Shown here: positions 1-6,510 of the stretch, one piece after another
How the letters are laid out: every line of letters starts with the position of its first letter
Numbering within the stretch: the first letter of the stretch is position 1
Assembly: GCA_937928175.1 (NCBI GenBank)
Contig: CALFVP010000161.1
Coordinates: 1-6,868 of the forward strand
Length of the DNA stretch: 6,868 nt
Reading direction: 5' to 3'
From: an uncultured bacterium
GTDB lineage: Bacteria > Spirochaetota > Brevinematia > DTOW01
Notes under the pieces: model-generated
Databases searched by the model: none
What the model was told of the DNA's origin: nothing
What the model saw: only the letters and a program-made list of their open reading frames with translations
Translations under genes and position numbers: made by a program

Positions 1-1
1 T

Positions 2-193
2 AAGGGTGAAAAATTTCATAACACGTTTTCTGAAACGAAATTTAATTATAAGTTTGTTATAGATGCTATTAAATATTTTGGTGTTGAAGGAGTTATTGTT
101 TGTGAAAGTTCAAATGTTGAAGAAGATGCTTTGATTATTAAAAATTTATATAACTCCGAAAATTCTTATAGGAGTTTGAATTATGAATTTTGA
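2..193 (+). CDS. Apurinic (AP) endonuclease of the endonuclease IV / TIM-barrel type, C-terminal fragment
   Basis: The reading frame is open from the window edge and stops with TGA at 191-193, giving the last 63 residues of a protein. The fragment carries the pattern VIVCESSNVEEDAL (residues 31-44 of the fragment), matching the final strand and helix of archaeal-type endonuclease IV-like TIM barrels, where a motif close to 'ICESPxxExDAL' is usual. In E. coli Nfo the Glu of the comparable strand is a zinc ligand; here the candidate is the GAA codon at 104-106. The usual ESP is ESS here. Such enzymes cut DNA backbones at abasic sites in base-excision repair. The gene overlaps the next one by 11 nt, so the two are probably co-transcribed and translationally coupled. 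Only the tail is visible, so a related sugar-phosphate isomerase-like TIM barrel is the main alternative. Confidence 0.68.
   Translation, partial: KGEKFHNTFSETKFNYKFVIDAIKYFGVEGVIVCESSNVEEDALIIKNLYNSENSYRSLNYEF
170..174 (+). promoter_or_regulatory. Ribosome binding site AGGAG for the HD-GYP gene
   Basis: AGGAG lies 8 nt before the ATG at 183 and inside the end of the upstream endonuclease gene. It favours the ATG at 183 over the second in-frame ATG at 201, which has no comparable motif in front of it. The arrangement suits translational coupling with the upstream gene. Confidence 0.75.
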
Positions 194-1325
194 AATAAAG
201 ATGAATAGAATACCTGTTGATGAGTTAAAACCTGGAATGGTATTTACGAGAAAAGTTTTTGGTGATGATTACGAGTTAGTTGTAGATGCAAATACACCTA
301 TTACTAGTAAGGATATAGATAGGCTTAAAAAAAGGGGTGTAAAGTTTGTTGAGACTGCTGGAGAGCTTAAAGAAATTGTAAAAATAAAAGAAGATGTAGT
401 AATTGAGAATTCTATTGAAGTTGATACGAAAAAGTTAGATTCTTTTTATAAATCTCTTGTTAGCAGCATTGAATCGATTTATATAAATTACAAAGTTTCA
501 AAGGAGATTATTCCAGATAAAGTCCAGAATGTTGTTGATTCAATTTTATCAAAAATAAAGGAGGTTAAGGATAAAAACGTTTTTATAAACCTTGTTCATG
601 TTTCTGATGCTTCAAAGTACTTACCTACACATGTTATTAATGTTACTATACTTGGTGTGCTTTTGGGTATGGAGATTGGTTTCCCAGAACAAAAAATTAG
701 GCTTCTTGCTACTGGTCTTTCTCTTATGGATATTGGTATGGTCTATATACCTATGGGTATACTTGAAAGAGAGTCAAAGCTAACTCCTGAAGAGTATAAC
801 AAAATAAAAACACATACAGTTTTGGGTTACAAAGCTGTTGTACAAGAGAATAATTTTTCTAACGAAGTTGGACGTGTGTGTCTTGAACATCACGAAAGAT
901 GGGATGGTACTGGGTACCCAAGAAAACTTGAAAAATTCCAGATTTCAGAGTACGCAAGAATTGCAGCTATCGTTGATACTTACGAAGCAATGATAAGAAA
1001 AAGAGTTTACAGAGATAAAATGATGTCTTTTGAAGCTATGAGAACTATACTTGCCGAAGGTAGTACTAAGTTTGATCCTGATATACTTAAAGTTTTTACA
1101 AGCATGATGTCTATATATCCGGTAGGATCGTATGTTATGCTTAATACTAGATCTATAGCTAAAGTTATCTCATCTGATCCTATTTCACCTTTTAGACCTG
1201 TTGTCAAGATTGTTTACGATGAATTTGGTACAAAAGTTGAAGATGGTGAAACAATAAAACTTTCCGAAGAACTTAACCTTTTTATTGTTAAACCTATTAA
1301 AGAAGAAGAATTAGGTAAAGTTTAA
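183..1325 (+). CDS. HD-GYP domain protein with a degenerate HD motif
   Basis: A 380-residue cytoplasmic protein with no signal peptide or membrane segment. Residues about 9-60 form a small N-terminal domain beginning 'RIPVDELKPGM', a type often found in front of HD-GYP domains (DUF3391-like). About 65-135 is a charged, helical linker. The HD-GYP domain spans about 140-310, and residues about 311-380 form a beta-rich tail ('YPVGSYVMLN'). HD-GYP proteins hydrolyse cyclic di-GMP using a metal centre. Here the family residues H150, D183, H211, H236, H237 and D265 are present, and the signature HHERWDGTGYP is intact at 236-246. The histidine of the HD pair is Met182 (LMDIG at 181-185), so one metal ligand is missing. 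The protein may therefore be a c-di-GMP receptor, or an enzyme with altered metal use, rather than a standard phosphodiesterase. No receiver or other sensor domain is present. The gene overlaps the upstream endonuclease gene by 11 nt and is followed by bamA after 53 nt. Confidence 0.92.
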   Translation: MNFEIKMNRIPVDELKPGMVFTRKVFGDDYELVVDANTPITSKDIDRLKKRGVKFVETAGELKEIVKIKEDVVIENSIEVDTKKLDSFYKSLVSSIESIYINYKVSKEIIPDKVQNVVDSILSKIKEVKDKNVFINLVHVSDASKYLPTHVINVTILGVLLGMEIGFPEQKIRLLATGLSLMDIGMVYIPMGILERESKLTPEEYNKIKTHTVLGYKAVVQENNFSNEVGRVCLEHHERWDGTGYPRKLEKFQISEYARIAAIVDTYEAMIRKRVYRDKMMSFEAMRTILAEGSTKFDPDILKVFTSMMSIYPVGSYVMLNTRSIAKVISSDPISPFRPVVKIVYDEFGTKVEDGETIKLSEELNLFIVKPIKEEELGKV

Positions 1326-1368
1326 TTTCTAAACCTAACTTCGTTTTTTTTAAAATACTATTTCCTTT

Positions 1369-1373
1369 GGAGG
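1369..1373 (+). promoter_or_regulatory. Ribosome binding site GGAGG that fixes the bamA start
   Basis: GGAGG is followed after 5 nt by ATG at 1379. The frame is also open from a TTG at 1367, but that codon overlaps the Shine-Dalgarno sequence itself, so it cannot plausibly be the start. Starting at 1379 also puts a clean signal peptide at the N-terminus. Confidence 0.85.
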
Positions 1374-1378
1374 TAGTG

Positions 1379-3793
1379 ATGAATAAATTTGTTCTGTTGA
1401 CTGTATTTATTTTTTTAAGTTTCAACTTATTTTCTTTTGCAGATTGGAAAGAAATTGAAGGATATAAAATAAGGAAGATCGTTTTTTTAGGAGTTTCCAA
1501 ACAAGCTGAGAATCTTTTGAAAGAGGTAGTTTCTTTTAAAGAGGGGGAAGAAGTTGACTTTGGTAAAATTGTACAAACTACCAAAGATTTATACAAATTG
1601 AGTGTTTTTTACGACTTTAGGTTGGAGTACAGTATTGTTGATAAGGTTAATAGACTTATTGATATATACATAACTGGTAACGAATCTTCGATCATCGATG
1701 AAGTGAGATTTGTTGGTAATAAGGAAATTAAAACTGATGATTTAAAAGATTTAGTATATATTCAAAAAGGAGATTACGTAAGTGAATACAAGATATACGC
1801 TAGTATATTTTCCATAAAGCAAAAGTATAGGGAAGAAGGACTTTTGGATGCTGAGGTTAGACATAAGTTTTCAAGAGAAAACGATAAGTTTATTTTGATA
1901 TTTGAGATTTCTGAAGGACCTAAGAGTATAGTTAAATCAATAAAATTTGTTGGTGTTTCAAACGTCAATGAAGGTGACCTTAAAGGAGTTATGGATACAA
2001 AAGAGGAAGTTAAGTTTATAGGTTTACCTATTAATAGAGGTTATTTTGACCCTGATAAGTTTTCAAAAGATATAGAAAAAGTTAAATATTTCTATCAAAT
2101 GAAAGGGTTTATTGATGTTAAAATTTTATCTACAAACGTTGTTGTTAGTAATTATTATGATAACAGTGGAAAGATTTTAGAAAAACACATTTACATAAAC
2201 GTTAGTTTGGAAGAAGGTGATAAGTATTATTTTGGGAATGTCTTAGTTAAAGGTGATTTAAGGGTTTTTACTAAAGATGAGATTTTAAAAAAGTTTCCAA
2301 TACTTAAAGGTGATGTTTTCGCTCAAGATAAGATTGATAGATGGATTTACACTGTTAATAGGATGTATTGGGATAGAGGATATATATTTTCCAAGATAGA
2401 TAAAAACATTATTAAGGATAACGATACTAAGTTTGTTGATTTGGAAGTTTACATATATGAAGGTGAAATAGGGCATATTGGTAGTATAATAGTTGTTGGT
2501 AATACTTATACTAAGACTTACGTTATTGAAAGGGAACTAGAAATTTCTGAAGGGGAGATATTTACCGTTTACAAATTGCAAAGGAGTATTGAAAAACTTA
2601 ATATGACGCAATATTTTGAGAAAGTTGAGTGGGAAGTTAGAGAAGGTGAGGCTGAAGGTATAATGGATTTAATTTTTAGGGTTAAAGAAGGTAGAACTGG
2701 AATAATATCGCTTAGTGCTGGGTATGGATCTGTCAGTGGGTTTACTATGGGAGGTAGTATATCTCATATAAATCTTTTTGGTACGGGTAAAAAAATACAA
2801 GGGAAAATTGACATTGGTCAAAATCAGCAAGGAATTAGCATTTCTTTTACTGAACCTTACGTTTTCGATTTTAATTTCGGTTTTTCTACGTCGATATACT
2901 TTTATAATACACTCATACAGAATATTTATGTAGATGAAGATATGGATTTGGTACCGGAGAGTACTAACGGTGCTTATTGGCAGACTAGACTAGGAGTTGG
3001 TATTAGCTTACCCTTTAGGTTTGCAAGTTATTATACTTTTGGAATAGGTTACTCGGTGTATTCTACTATAGCTCATGATAAAAACTTTAGTAATCCTTAT
3101 TCTCAAGATGTTGCCAAAGAACTTTCTTTAATTTACGTTGATAACTGGTGGGAAGTGTACAAGGGTAAATTAAAAAGTATGCTGAGCTTTAATTTTACAT
3201 TTGATAGCAGGAATAATCCGTTGGTACCTTCTAAAGGTATGAATGGGGGATTATACTTTGATTACGTAGGACATTTGATAGGTGGATTTTTTGAATTCTT
3301 AAAGTTTAGTGCTAACTTTTCTTTCTATCAGTTTATTCCTATAGTCAATGAATATGGGTTGGTTTGGGTGTTTTACACTACTCACGGTGCTATGTTTCCA
3401 CAACTTAACGGTAAACTAGAGTATGAAACTATGGATCTCTTTTGGTTTGATGGGTATTATGAACTTAGGGGATGGGGTGGGTATGGTATAAGAGGAAAGG
3501 TAAAGTCATTCTATTCAACTGAAGTTAGGTTTCCAATTACTGGTAATGAACTTTGGGGAACATTATTCTTTGACCTAGGCTCTTCTTTTGATGATATTGC
3601 ATCCTATACAACTTTTCTTGATAAATATTACGGAAGCTTTGGAATTGGAGTTATGATAAATATTCCTGGTTTACCTATAAGAATGTATTTAGCAAGACAG
3701 TTAAGGTTTGAAAATAATACTCCTAAGTTGTACATTTCTGATCAATTTTTTAACAATTGGCAATTTGTTTTTGCTATACAAGGATTGTTTTAG
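1379..3793 (+). CDS. bamA: BamA, outer-membrane protein assembly factor (Omp85 family)
   Basis: BamA folds and inserts beta-barrel proteins into the outer membrane as the core of the BAM complex. The protein is 804 residues, close to the usual ~800. Residues 1-21 are a signal peptide: a basic start, a hydrophobic core rich in F, L and V, and a probable cleavage SFA|D after A21. Five POTRA domains follow, at roughly 31-97, 105-179, 184-280, 283-362 and 364-438, each opening with a strand like 'IRKIVFLG', 'IDEVRFVGN' or 'IGSIIVVGN'. The C-terminal barrel runs from about 441 to 804. It contains the D-x-R-x-N-P-x-x-P-x-x-G type segment near 608-620 and LRGW at 696-699, the version here of the Omp85 loop-6 VRGF motif. 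It ends in phenylalanine (FAIQGLF), as an outer-membrane beta-signal should. A strong terminator follows directly. No skp/ompH or lpxD gene follows, unlike in many Gram-negatives. A TamA-type relative is less likely given five POTRAs. Confidence 0.96.
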   Translation: MNKFVLLTVFIFLSFNLFSFADWKEIEGYKIRKIVFLGVSKQAENLLKEVVSFKEGEEVDFGKIVQTTKDLYKLSVFYDFRLEYSIVDKVNRLIDIYITGNESSIIDEVRFVGNKEIKTDDLKDLVYIQKGDYVSEYKIYASIFSIKQKYREEGLLDAEVRHKFSRENDKFILIFEISEGPKSIVKSIKFVGVSNVNEGDLKGVMDTKEEVKFIGLPINRGYFDPDKFSKDIEKVKYFYQMKGFIDVKILSTNVVVSNYYDNSGKILEKHIYINVSLEEGDKYYFGNVLVKGDLRVFTKDEILKKFPILKGDVFAQDKIDRWIYTVNRMYWDRGYIFSKIDKNIIKDNDTKFVDLEVYIYEGEIGHIGSIIVVGNTYTKTYVIERELEISEGEIFTVYKLQRSIEKLNMTQYFEKVEWEVREGEAEGIMDLIFRVKEGRTGIISLSAGYGSVSGFTMGGSISHINLFGTGKKIQGKIDIGQNQQGISISFTEPYVFDFNFGFSTSIYFYNTLIQNIYVDEDMDLVPESTNGAYWQTRLGVGISLPFRFASYYTFGIGYSVYSTIAHDKNFSNPYSQDVAKELSLIYVDNWWEVYKGKLKSMLSFNFTFDSRNNPLVPSKGMNGGLYFDYVGHLIGGFFEFLKFSANFSFYQFIPIVNEYGLVWVFYTTHGAMFPQLNGKLEYETMDLFWFDGYYELRGWGGYGIRGKVKSFYSTEVRFPITGNELWGTLFFDLGSSFDDIASYTTFLDKYYGSFGIGVMINIPGLPIRMYLARQLRFENNTPKLYISDQFFNNWQFVFAIQGLF

Positions 3794-3796
3794 TAG

Positions 3797-3830
3797 TTTC
3801 TACCTTTGGTAGAAGTGTTTTTTCGTTTTT
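3797..3830 (+). terminator. Rho-independent terminator after bamA
   Basis: A perfect 7-bp inverted repeat, TTCTACC (3798-3804) and GGTAGAA (3808-3814) with a TTT loop, can be extended by two G-U/U-G pairs. It is followed by GTG and the T-rich run TTTTTTCGTTTTT. It starts 4 nt after the bamA stop codon and separates the endonuclease/HD-GYP/bamA group from comM. Confidence 0.78.
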
Positions 3831-3840
3831 GTAAGTACTT

Positions 3841-3871
3841 TTGATTTAGAAGTTTATCGTTTTCTTAAAAT
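3841..3871 (+). promoter_or_regulatory. Possible weak promoter for comM
   Basis: TTGATT (3841-3846) and TAAAAT (3866-3871) resemble -35 and -10 boxes, but the 19-nt spacer is longer than the preferred 17. comM needs its own promoter if the terminator before it is efficient, and this is the best pair I can see between the terminator and the gene. The leader that would follow is about 45 nt and includes two copies of TTTTTTG (3884-3897). In such AT-rich sequence a chance match is quite possible. Confidence 0.33.
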
Positions 3872-3911
3872 CTGTAATAAAAATTTTTTGTTTTTTGTTT
3901 AATTAGTATAT

Positions 3912-3917
3912 GGAGGG
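3912..3917 (+). promoter_or_regulatory. Ribosome binding site GGAGGG that fixes the comM start
   Basis: GGAGGG precedes ATG at 3923, with 6 nt between the GGAGG core and the ATG. A GTG at 3917 is in frame but sits within the ribosome binding site, so it is not the start. Starting at 3923 gives the N-terminus MVNKVYSASIVG, which aligns with the usual YifB/ComM beginning. Confidence 0.82.
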
Positions 3918-3922
3918 TGCGT

Positions 3923-5455
3923 ATGGTTAATAAAGTTTATTCGGCTTCTATTGTTGGTTTTAATGTTTACCTTGTTGAGGTAGAGGTAGATATTGTGACT
4001 AAGGTACCTAGTTTTGACATTGTTGGTTTGCCGGATGCTGCTGTAAAAGAATCAAAAGAGAGAGTTAGAAGTTCTATTTTAAACAGTGGTTATTCTTTTC
4101 CTTTGAAAAGGATACTTGTGAATTTAGCTCCTGCTTGTGTGAGGAAAGAGGGCTCTATTCTTGATTTATCTATTGCTGTTGGAATACTTATGTGTTCTGG
4201 ACAAGTTGAGGATTCTGGTATTATTGATCTTAACAATACTATTTTCGTTGGTGAACTTTCACTTGATGGTCAGGTTAAGTACACGAAGGGAATACTACCT
4301 GTTATTTTGTTTGCTATTGAGAATGGGTTTAAGAATGTTTTTGTTCCAGAAAAGAATAAAAATGAGTGTAATATTGTATCAAAACATATAAACATTTTCC
4401 CTGTTGGAAGTTTAAAGGATGCTATAGAGTTTATAAGTGGTAAAATTCAAATTAGTCCTTTGGTGGGTGAAGAGATTAAAAGTGTTAGTGATAATGCAAA
4501 TATTTGTTTGGATTTTTCTGATGTTAGAGGGCAGAATTCTGCTAAGAGAGCTATTGAAATAGCAGTTGCAGGAGGACATAACATACTAATGCTCGGTGGA
4601 CCAGGTGGTGGTAAAACTATGCTAGCAAGAAGAATACCTACTATTATGCCAGAAATGAGTATGAAGGAGGTTATAGAAACTACAAAAATTTACAGTATTG
4701 CCGGAATGTTAGATGAAAAAGGAATAATTTCTCAAAGACCATTTAGATCCCCTCACCATACCTCTTCTGATGTTTCTATAATAGGTGGTGGTAGAGTACC
4801 TAAACCAGGTGAAGTCAGTTTAGCTCATAATGGAGTTTTATTTCTTGATGAACTACAAGAGTTTAAATCAAACGTTTTACAAGTTATGAGACAGCCACTT
4901 GAAGAAGGAGTTATATCTATATCAAGAGCTGAAGGAAGTGTAATTTTCCCAGCAAACTTCATGTTTGTAGGAGCTATGAACGTTGCTAAAGATAATACCG
5001 ATAGCGTCTATTCATCATCTGACATCTTAAAAATACTAAATAAGATAAGTGCACCCTTCATAGATAGAATAGATATGCACATAGAAGTCCCGAGAGTTAA
5101 ATTTAGTGAAATTGTTGCAAAGAATACTAATTCTTATAGCTCAAGTTACTATAAAAGTAACGTTATTAAAGCAAGAGAAATACAAGAAAAAAGATTTTTA
5201 AAACTAGGATTAGGAACAATAACTAACTCAAAAATACCGCCATCTTACATAGATGAGGTTTGTAAAGTTTCTGAATCTTCGAAAAAGTTACTTGAGGTTG
5301 TAATGTCAAAATTTAAAATAAGCATGAGGTCATACCATAAAATATTAAAAATCTCTAGAACTATAGCGGATTTAGAAGGAAGCGAAGATATAGAAGATCA
5401 CCATATAGCAGAAGCAGTACAGTATAGAGTTTTAGACAAAATTGTTTACTCTTAA
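3923..5455 (+). CDS. comM: ComM/YifB, Mg-chelatase-like AAA+ ATPase
   Basis: ComM proteins are hexameric DNA helicases that drive branch migration during natural transformation; many bacteria carry one (also annotated YifB). The protein is 510 residues, the usual length. The N-terminal Lon-protease-like domain (about 1-190) has the family signature GLPDAAVKESKERVR at 35-49. The AAA+ domain has Walker A GGPGGGKT (225-232, Lys231), the family-specific PFRSPHHTSSD (273-283), Walker B VLFLDE (305-310) and the arginine-bearing DRID (381-384). The C-terminal Mg-chelatase-type region has SMRSYHKILK and RTIADLEGSEDI at about 467-490. One family hallmark is missing: after GAMN (350-353) one expects a cysteine cluster of the CPCG...CxC type, but here there is VAKDNTDSVYSSS with no cysteine. 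Synonymous codon use changes between the N-terminal domain and the AAA+ part. The gene stands alone, with a terminator before it and a promoter-bearing spacer after it. Confidence 0.95.
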   Translation: MVNKVYSASIVGFNVYLVEVEVDIVTKVPSFDIVGLPDAAVKESKERVRSSILNSGYSFPLKRILVNLAPACVRKEGSILDLSIAVGILMCSGQVEDSGIIDLNNTIFVGELSLDGQVKYTKGILPVILFAIENGFKNVFVPEKNKNECNIVSKHINIFPVGSLKDAIEFISGKIQISPLVGEEIKSVSDNANICLDFSDVRGQNSAKRAIEIAVAGGHNILMLGGPGGGKTMLARRIPTIMPEMSMKEVIETTKIYSIAGMLDEKGIISQRPFRSPHHTSSDVSIIGGGRVPKPGEVSLAHNGVLFLDELQEFKSNVLQVMRQPLEEGVISISRAEGSVIFPANFMFVGAMNVAKDNTDSVYSSSDILKILNKISAPFIDRIDMHIEVPRVKFSEIVAKNTNSYSSSYYKSNVIKAREIQEKRFLKLGLGTITNSKIPPSYIDEVCKVSESSKKLLEVVMSKFKISMRSYHKILKISRTIADLEGSEDIEDHHIAEAVQYRVLDKIVYS

Positions 5456-5555
5456 ATTGTAAAAACTAGCCTTAAAACTAAAATTTAATTTATTGAATGG
5501 ATGTTAAGTGAAATAGGTTTAACTTGTAAGTGTTTTCTAGGTAAGAATTTTAAAT

Positions 5556-5590
5556 TTGAAATAATTTCTTGTTGTTAATATAATTACTTT
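5556..5590 (+). promoter_or_regulatory. Near-consensus sigma70-type promoter for the gatC-plsY-panC operon, predicting a leaderless mRNA
   Basis: TTGAAA (5556-5561), a 17-nt spacer and a perfect TATAAT (5579-5584) form a near-consensus housekeeping promoter. Six bases follow the -10 box before the ATG at 5591, so the expected transcription start falls on or next to the A of the gatC start codon. Consistent with this, no Shine-Dalgarno sequence lies before gatC, whereas every other complete gene here has one. The rest of the spacer (5456-5555) shows no gene and no convincing terminator for comM. Confidence 0.7.
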
Positions 5591-5878
5591 ATGATTACGA
5601 AAGATGTTATTAAGAAAGTTGCTGATTTGTCAAGGTTAAGGTTTTCTGATGAAGAGTTAGAGAGTTTTGTTAATGAATTTTCGAATATTGTTTCTTTTGT
5701 TGGGATGATTGAGGAGTTAGATACATCTAACGTTGAGCCTTCGCCTTATCCTATAGATATTGTTAATGAGCCTAGGGAAGATGTTGTTTTTGAAAGTGTT
5801 AAAGTTGAAAAAATTCTGGAGAATGCTCCAAAAAGAAAAGGTAAATTTATAGTTGTTCCTAGGGTTATTGAGAGGTAG
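5591..5878 (+). CDS. gatC: GatC, subunit C of Asp-tRNA(Asn)/Glu-tRNA(Gln) amidotransferase
   Basis: GatC is the small subunit of the GatCAB complex, which turns misacylated Glu-tRNA(Gln) or Asp-tRNA(Asn) into the correct amide form. GatC wraps around and stabilises the GatA-GatB pair. The 95-residue length is typical. The family pattern is complete: KVADLSRLRFSDEEL near 9-23, ELDTSNVEPSPYP at about 41-53 (the conserved LDT..VEP), NEPRED around 58-63, LENAPKRKGKF near 76-86 and the closing VPRVIE. The ATG at 5591 gives the standard N-terminus, and the next in-frame ATG would remove the conserved first helix. gatA and gatB are not in the window, so they must lie elsewhere. It is the first gene of an operon with plsY (8-nt gap) and panC. 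Confidence 0.96.
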   Translation: MITKDVIKKVADLSRLRFSDEELESFVNEFSNIVSFVGMIEELDTSNVEPSPYPIDIVNEPREDVVFESVKVEKILENAPKRKGKFIVVPRVIER

Positions 5879-5886
5879 GGATTTTT

Positions 5887-6510
5887 ATGATTTGGGATTT
5901 AGTTTTCGTTTCGATTTCTTTTATTTTGGGTAGTATTCCTTTTGGTAAGATAGTTGCGTCTTTTAGGGGGATCGATATAACTAAAGAGGGTAGTGGTAAT
6001 ATTGGTGCTACTAACGTTTTTAGAACTGTTGGTAAGATTTGGGGTGTTTTGGTTCTTATTCTTGATGCGTTAAAGGGTGCTTTACCTACTTTGGTTACGT
6101 TGTGGATTTACAAAAGTAATTTTCTAAACTTTTATTTACCTGAAGTTTACGTTTTTGTAGGTATATCTTCAATATTGGGACATATGTTTTCTCCTTTTAT
6201 GGGTTTTAAAGGTGGTAAAGGGGTAGCTACATCGTTGGGGGTTTTCTTTGTTCTTACTCCTGTTGGTATACTTGTTGGCTTGGTTGTCTTTGGTTTGTTT
6301 ATTCTGATATTTAGAATAGTGTCTATAAGTTCTATTGCTGCTTCTGTTTCTGTTTTTTCTTACCTTCTTGTATACTTTATCGTTAGTAATACTTTATCTC
6401 AAAATTATATTTTGCTTTTATCCAGTTTTCTTGTTATGGTTTTCATAATAGTAAAACATTTTCCTAACATTCAAAGGTTTATTAAAGGTGAGGAGAAAAA
6501 AATAGTATGA
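5887..6510 (+). CDS. plsY: PlsY, acyl-phosphate:glycerol-3-phosphate acyltransferase
   Basis: PlsY is an integral inner-membrane enzyme that transfers an acyl group from acyl-phosphate (made by PlsX) to glycerol-3-phosphate, the first committed step of phospholipid synthesis. The 207-residue length is normal. All three family motifs are visible: GSIPFGK (15-21) with GSGNIGATNVFR (35-46); GHMFSPFMGFKGGKGVATS (98-116), whose glycine/lysine-rich loop binds substrate; and HFPNIQRFIKGEE (191-203). Hydrophobic stretches at about 3-20, 51-75, 86-103, 117-142, 146-168 and 173-190 fit a multi-spanning protein. The T-rich sequence reflects the many Phe, Val, Leu and Ile codons. A purine-rich AGGTAGGGA overlaps the gatC stop and serves as ribosome binding site. 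Its TGA stop overlaps the panC ATG. Confidence 0.97.
   Translation: MIWDLVFVSISFILGSIPFGKIVASFRGIDITKEGSGNIGATNVFRTVGKIWGVLVLILDALKGALPTLVTLWIYKSNFLNFYLPEVYVFVGISSILGHMFSPFMGFKGGKGVATSLGVFFVLTPVGILVGLVVFGLFILIFRIVSISSIAASVSVFSYLLVYFIVSNTLSQNYILLLSSFLVMVFIIVKHFPNIQRFIKGEEKKIV
6491..6495 (+). promoter_or_regulatory. Ribosome binding site AGGAG for panC, inside plsY
   Basis: AGGAG lies within the last codons of plsY, 11 nt before the panC ATG. The spacing is somewhat long, so translation of panC probably relies partly on coupling through the ATGA overlap at 6507-6510. Confidence 0.6.

Noticed and set aside
592..783. Hydrophobic alternate-frame peptide inside the HD-GYP gene
   Set aside because: It looks like a membrane peptide only because T-rich codons shifted by one frame read as Leu, Val and Phe; the in-frame protein is conserved here.
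1007..1207. Antisense open frame within the HD-GYP gene
   Set aside because: It lies wholly opposite conserved HD-GYP coding sequence, shows no recognisable motif and has no ribosome binding site of note.
1367..1378. TTG at 1367 as the bamA start, and likewise GTG at 3917 as the comM start
   Set aside because: Both codons overlap the Shine-Dalgarno sequences that serve the ATG codons at 1379 and 3923.
1297..1596. 99-residue antisense open frame across the HD-GYP/bamA junction
   Set aside because: Low-complexity Leu/Ile/Lys/Ser composition expected from the complement of AT-rich coding DNA; it overlaps the bamA signal peptide and first POTRA region and has no family resemblance.
4161..4391. 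Leu-rich alternate-frame peptide inside comM
   Set aside because: A shifted frame of the conserved ComM N-terminal domain, with the same T-rich artefact.
5503..5523. Inverted repeat GTTAA...TTAAC between comM and gatC as a terminator or operator
   Set aside because: Only 5 bp of AT-rich stem around an 11-nt loop and no T-run after it; likely chance.
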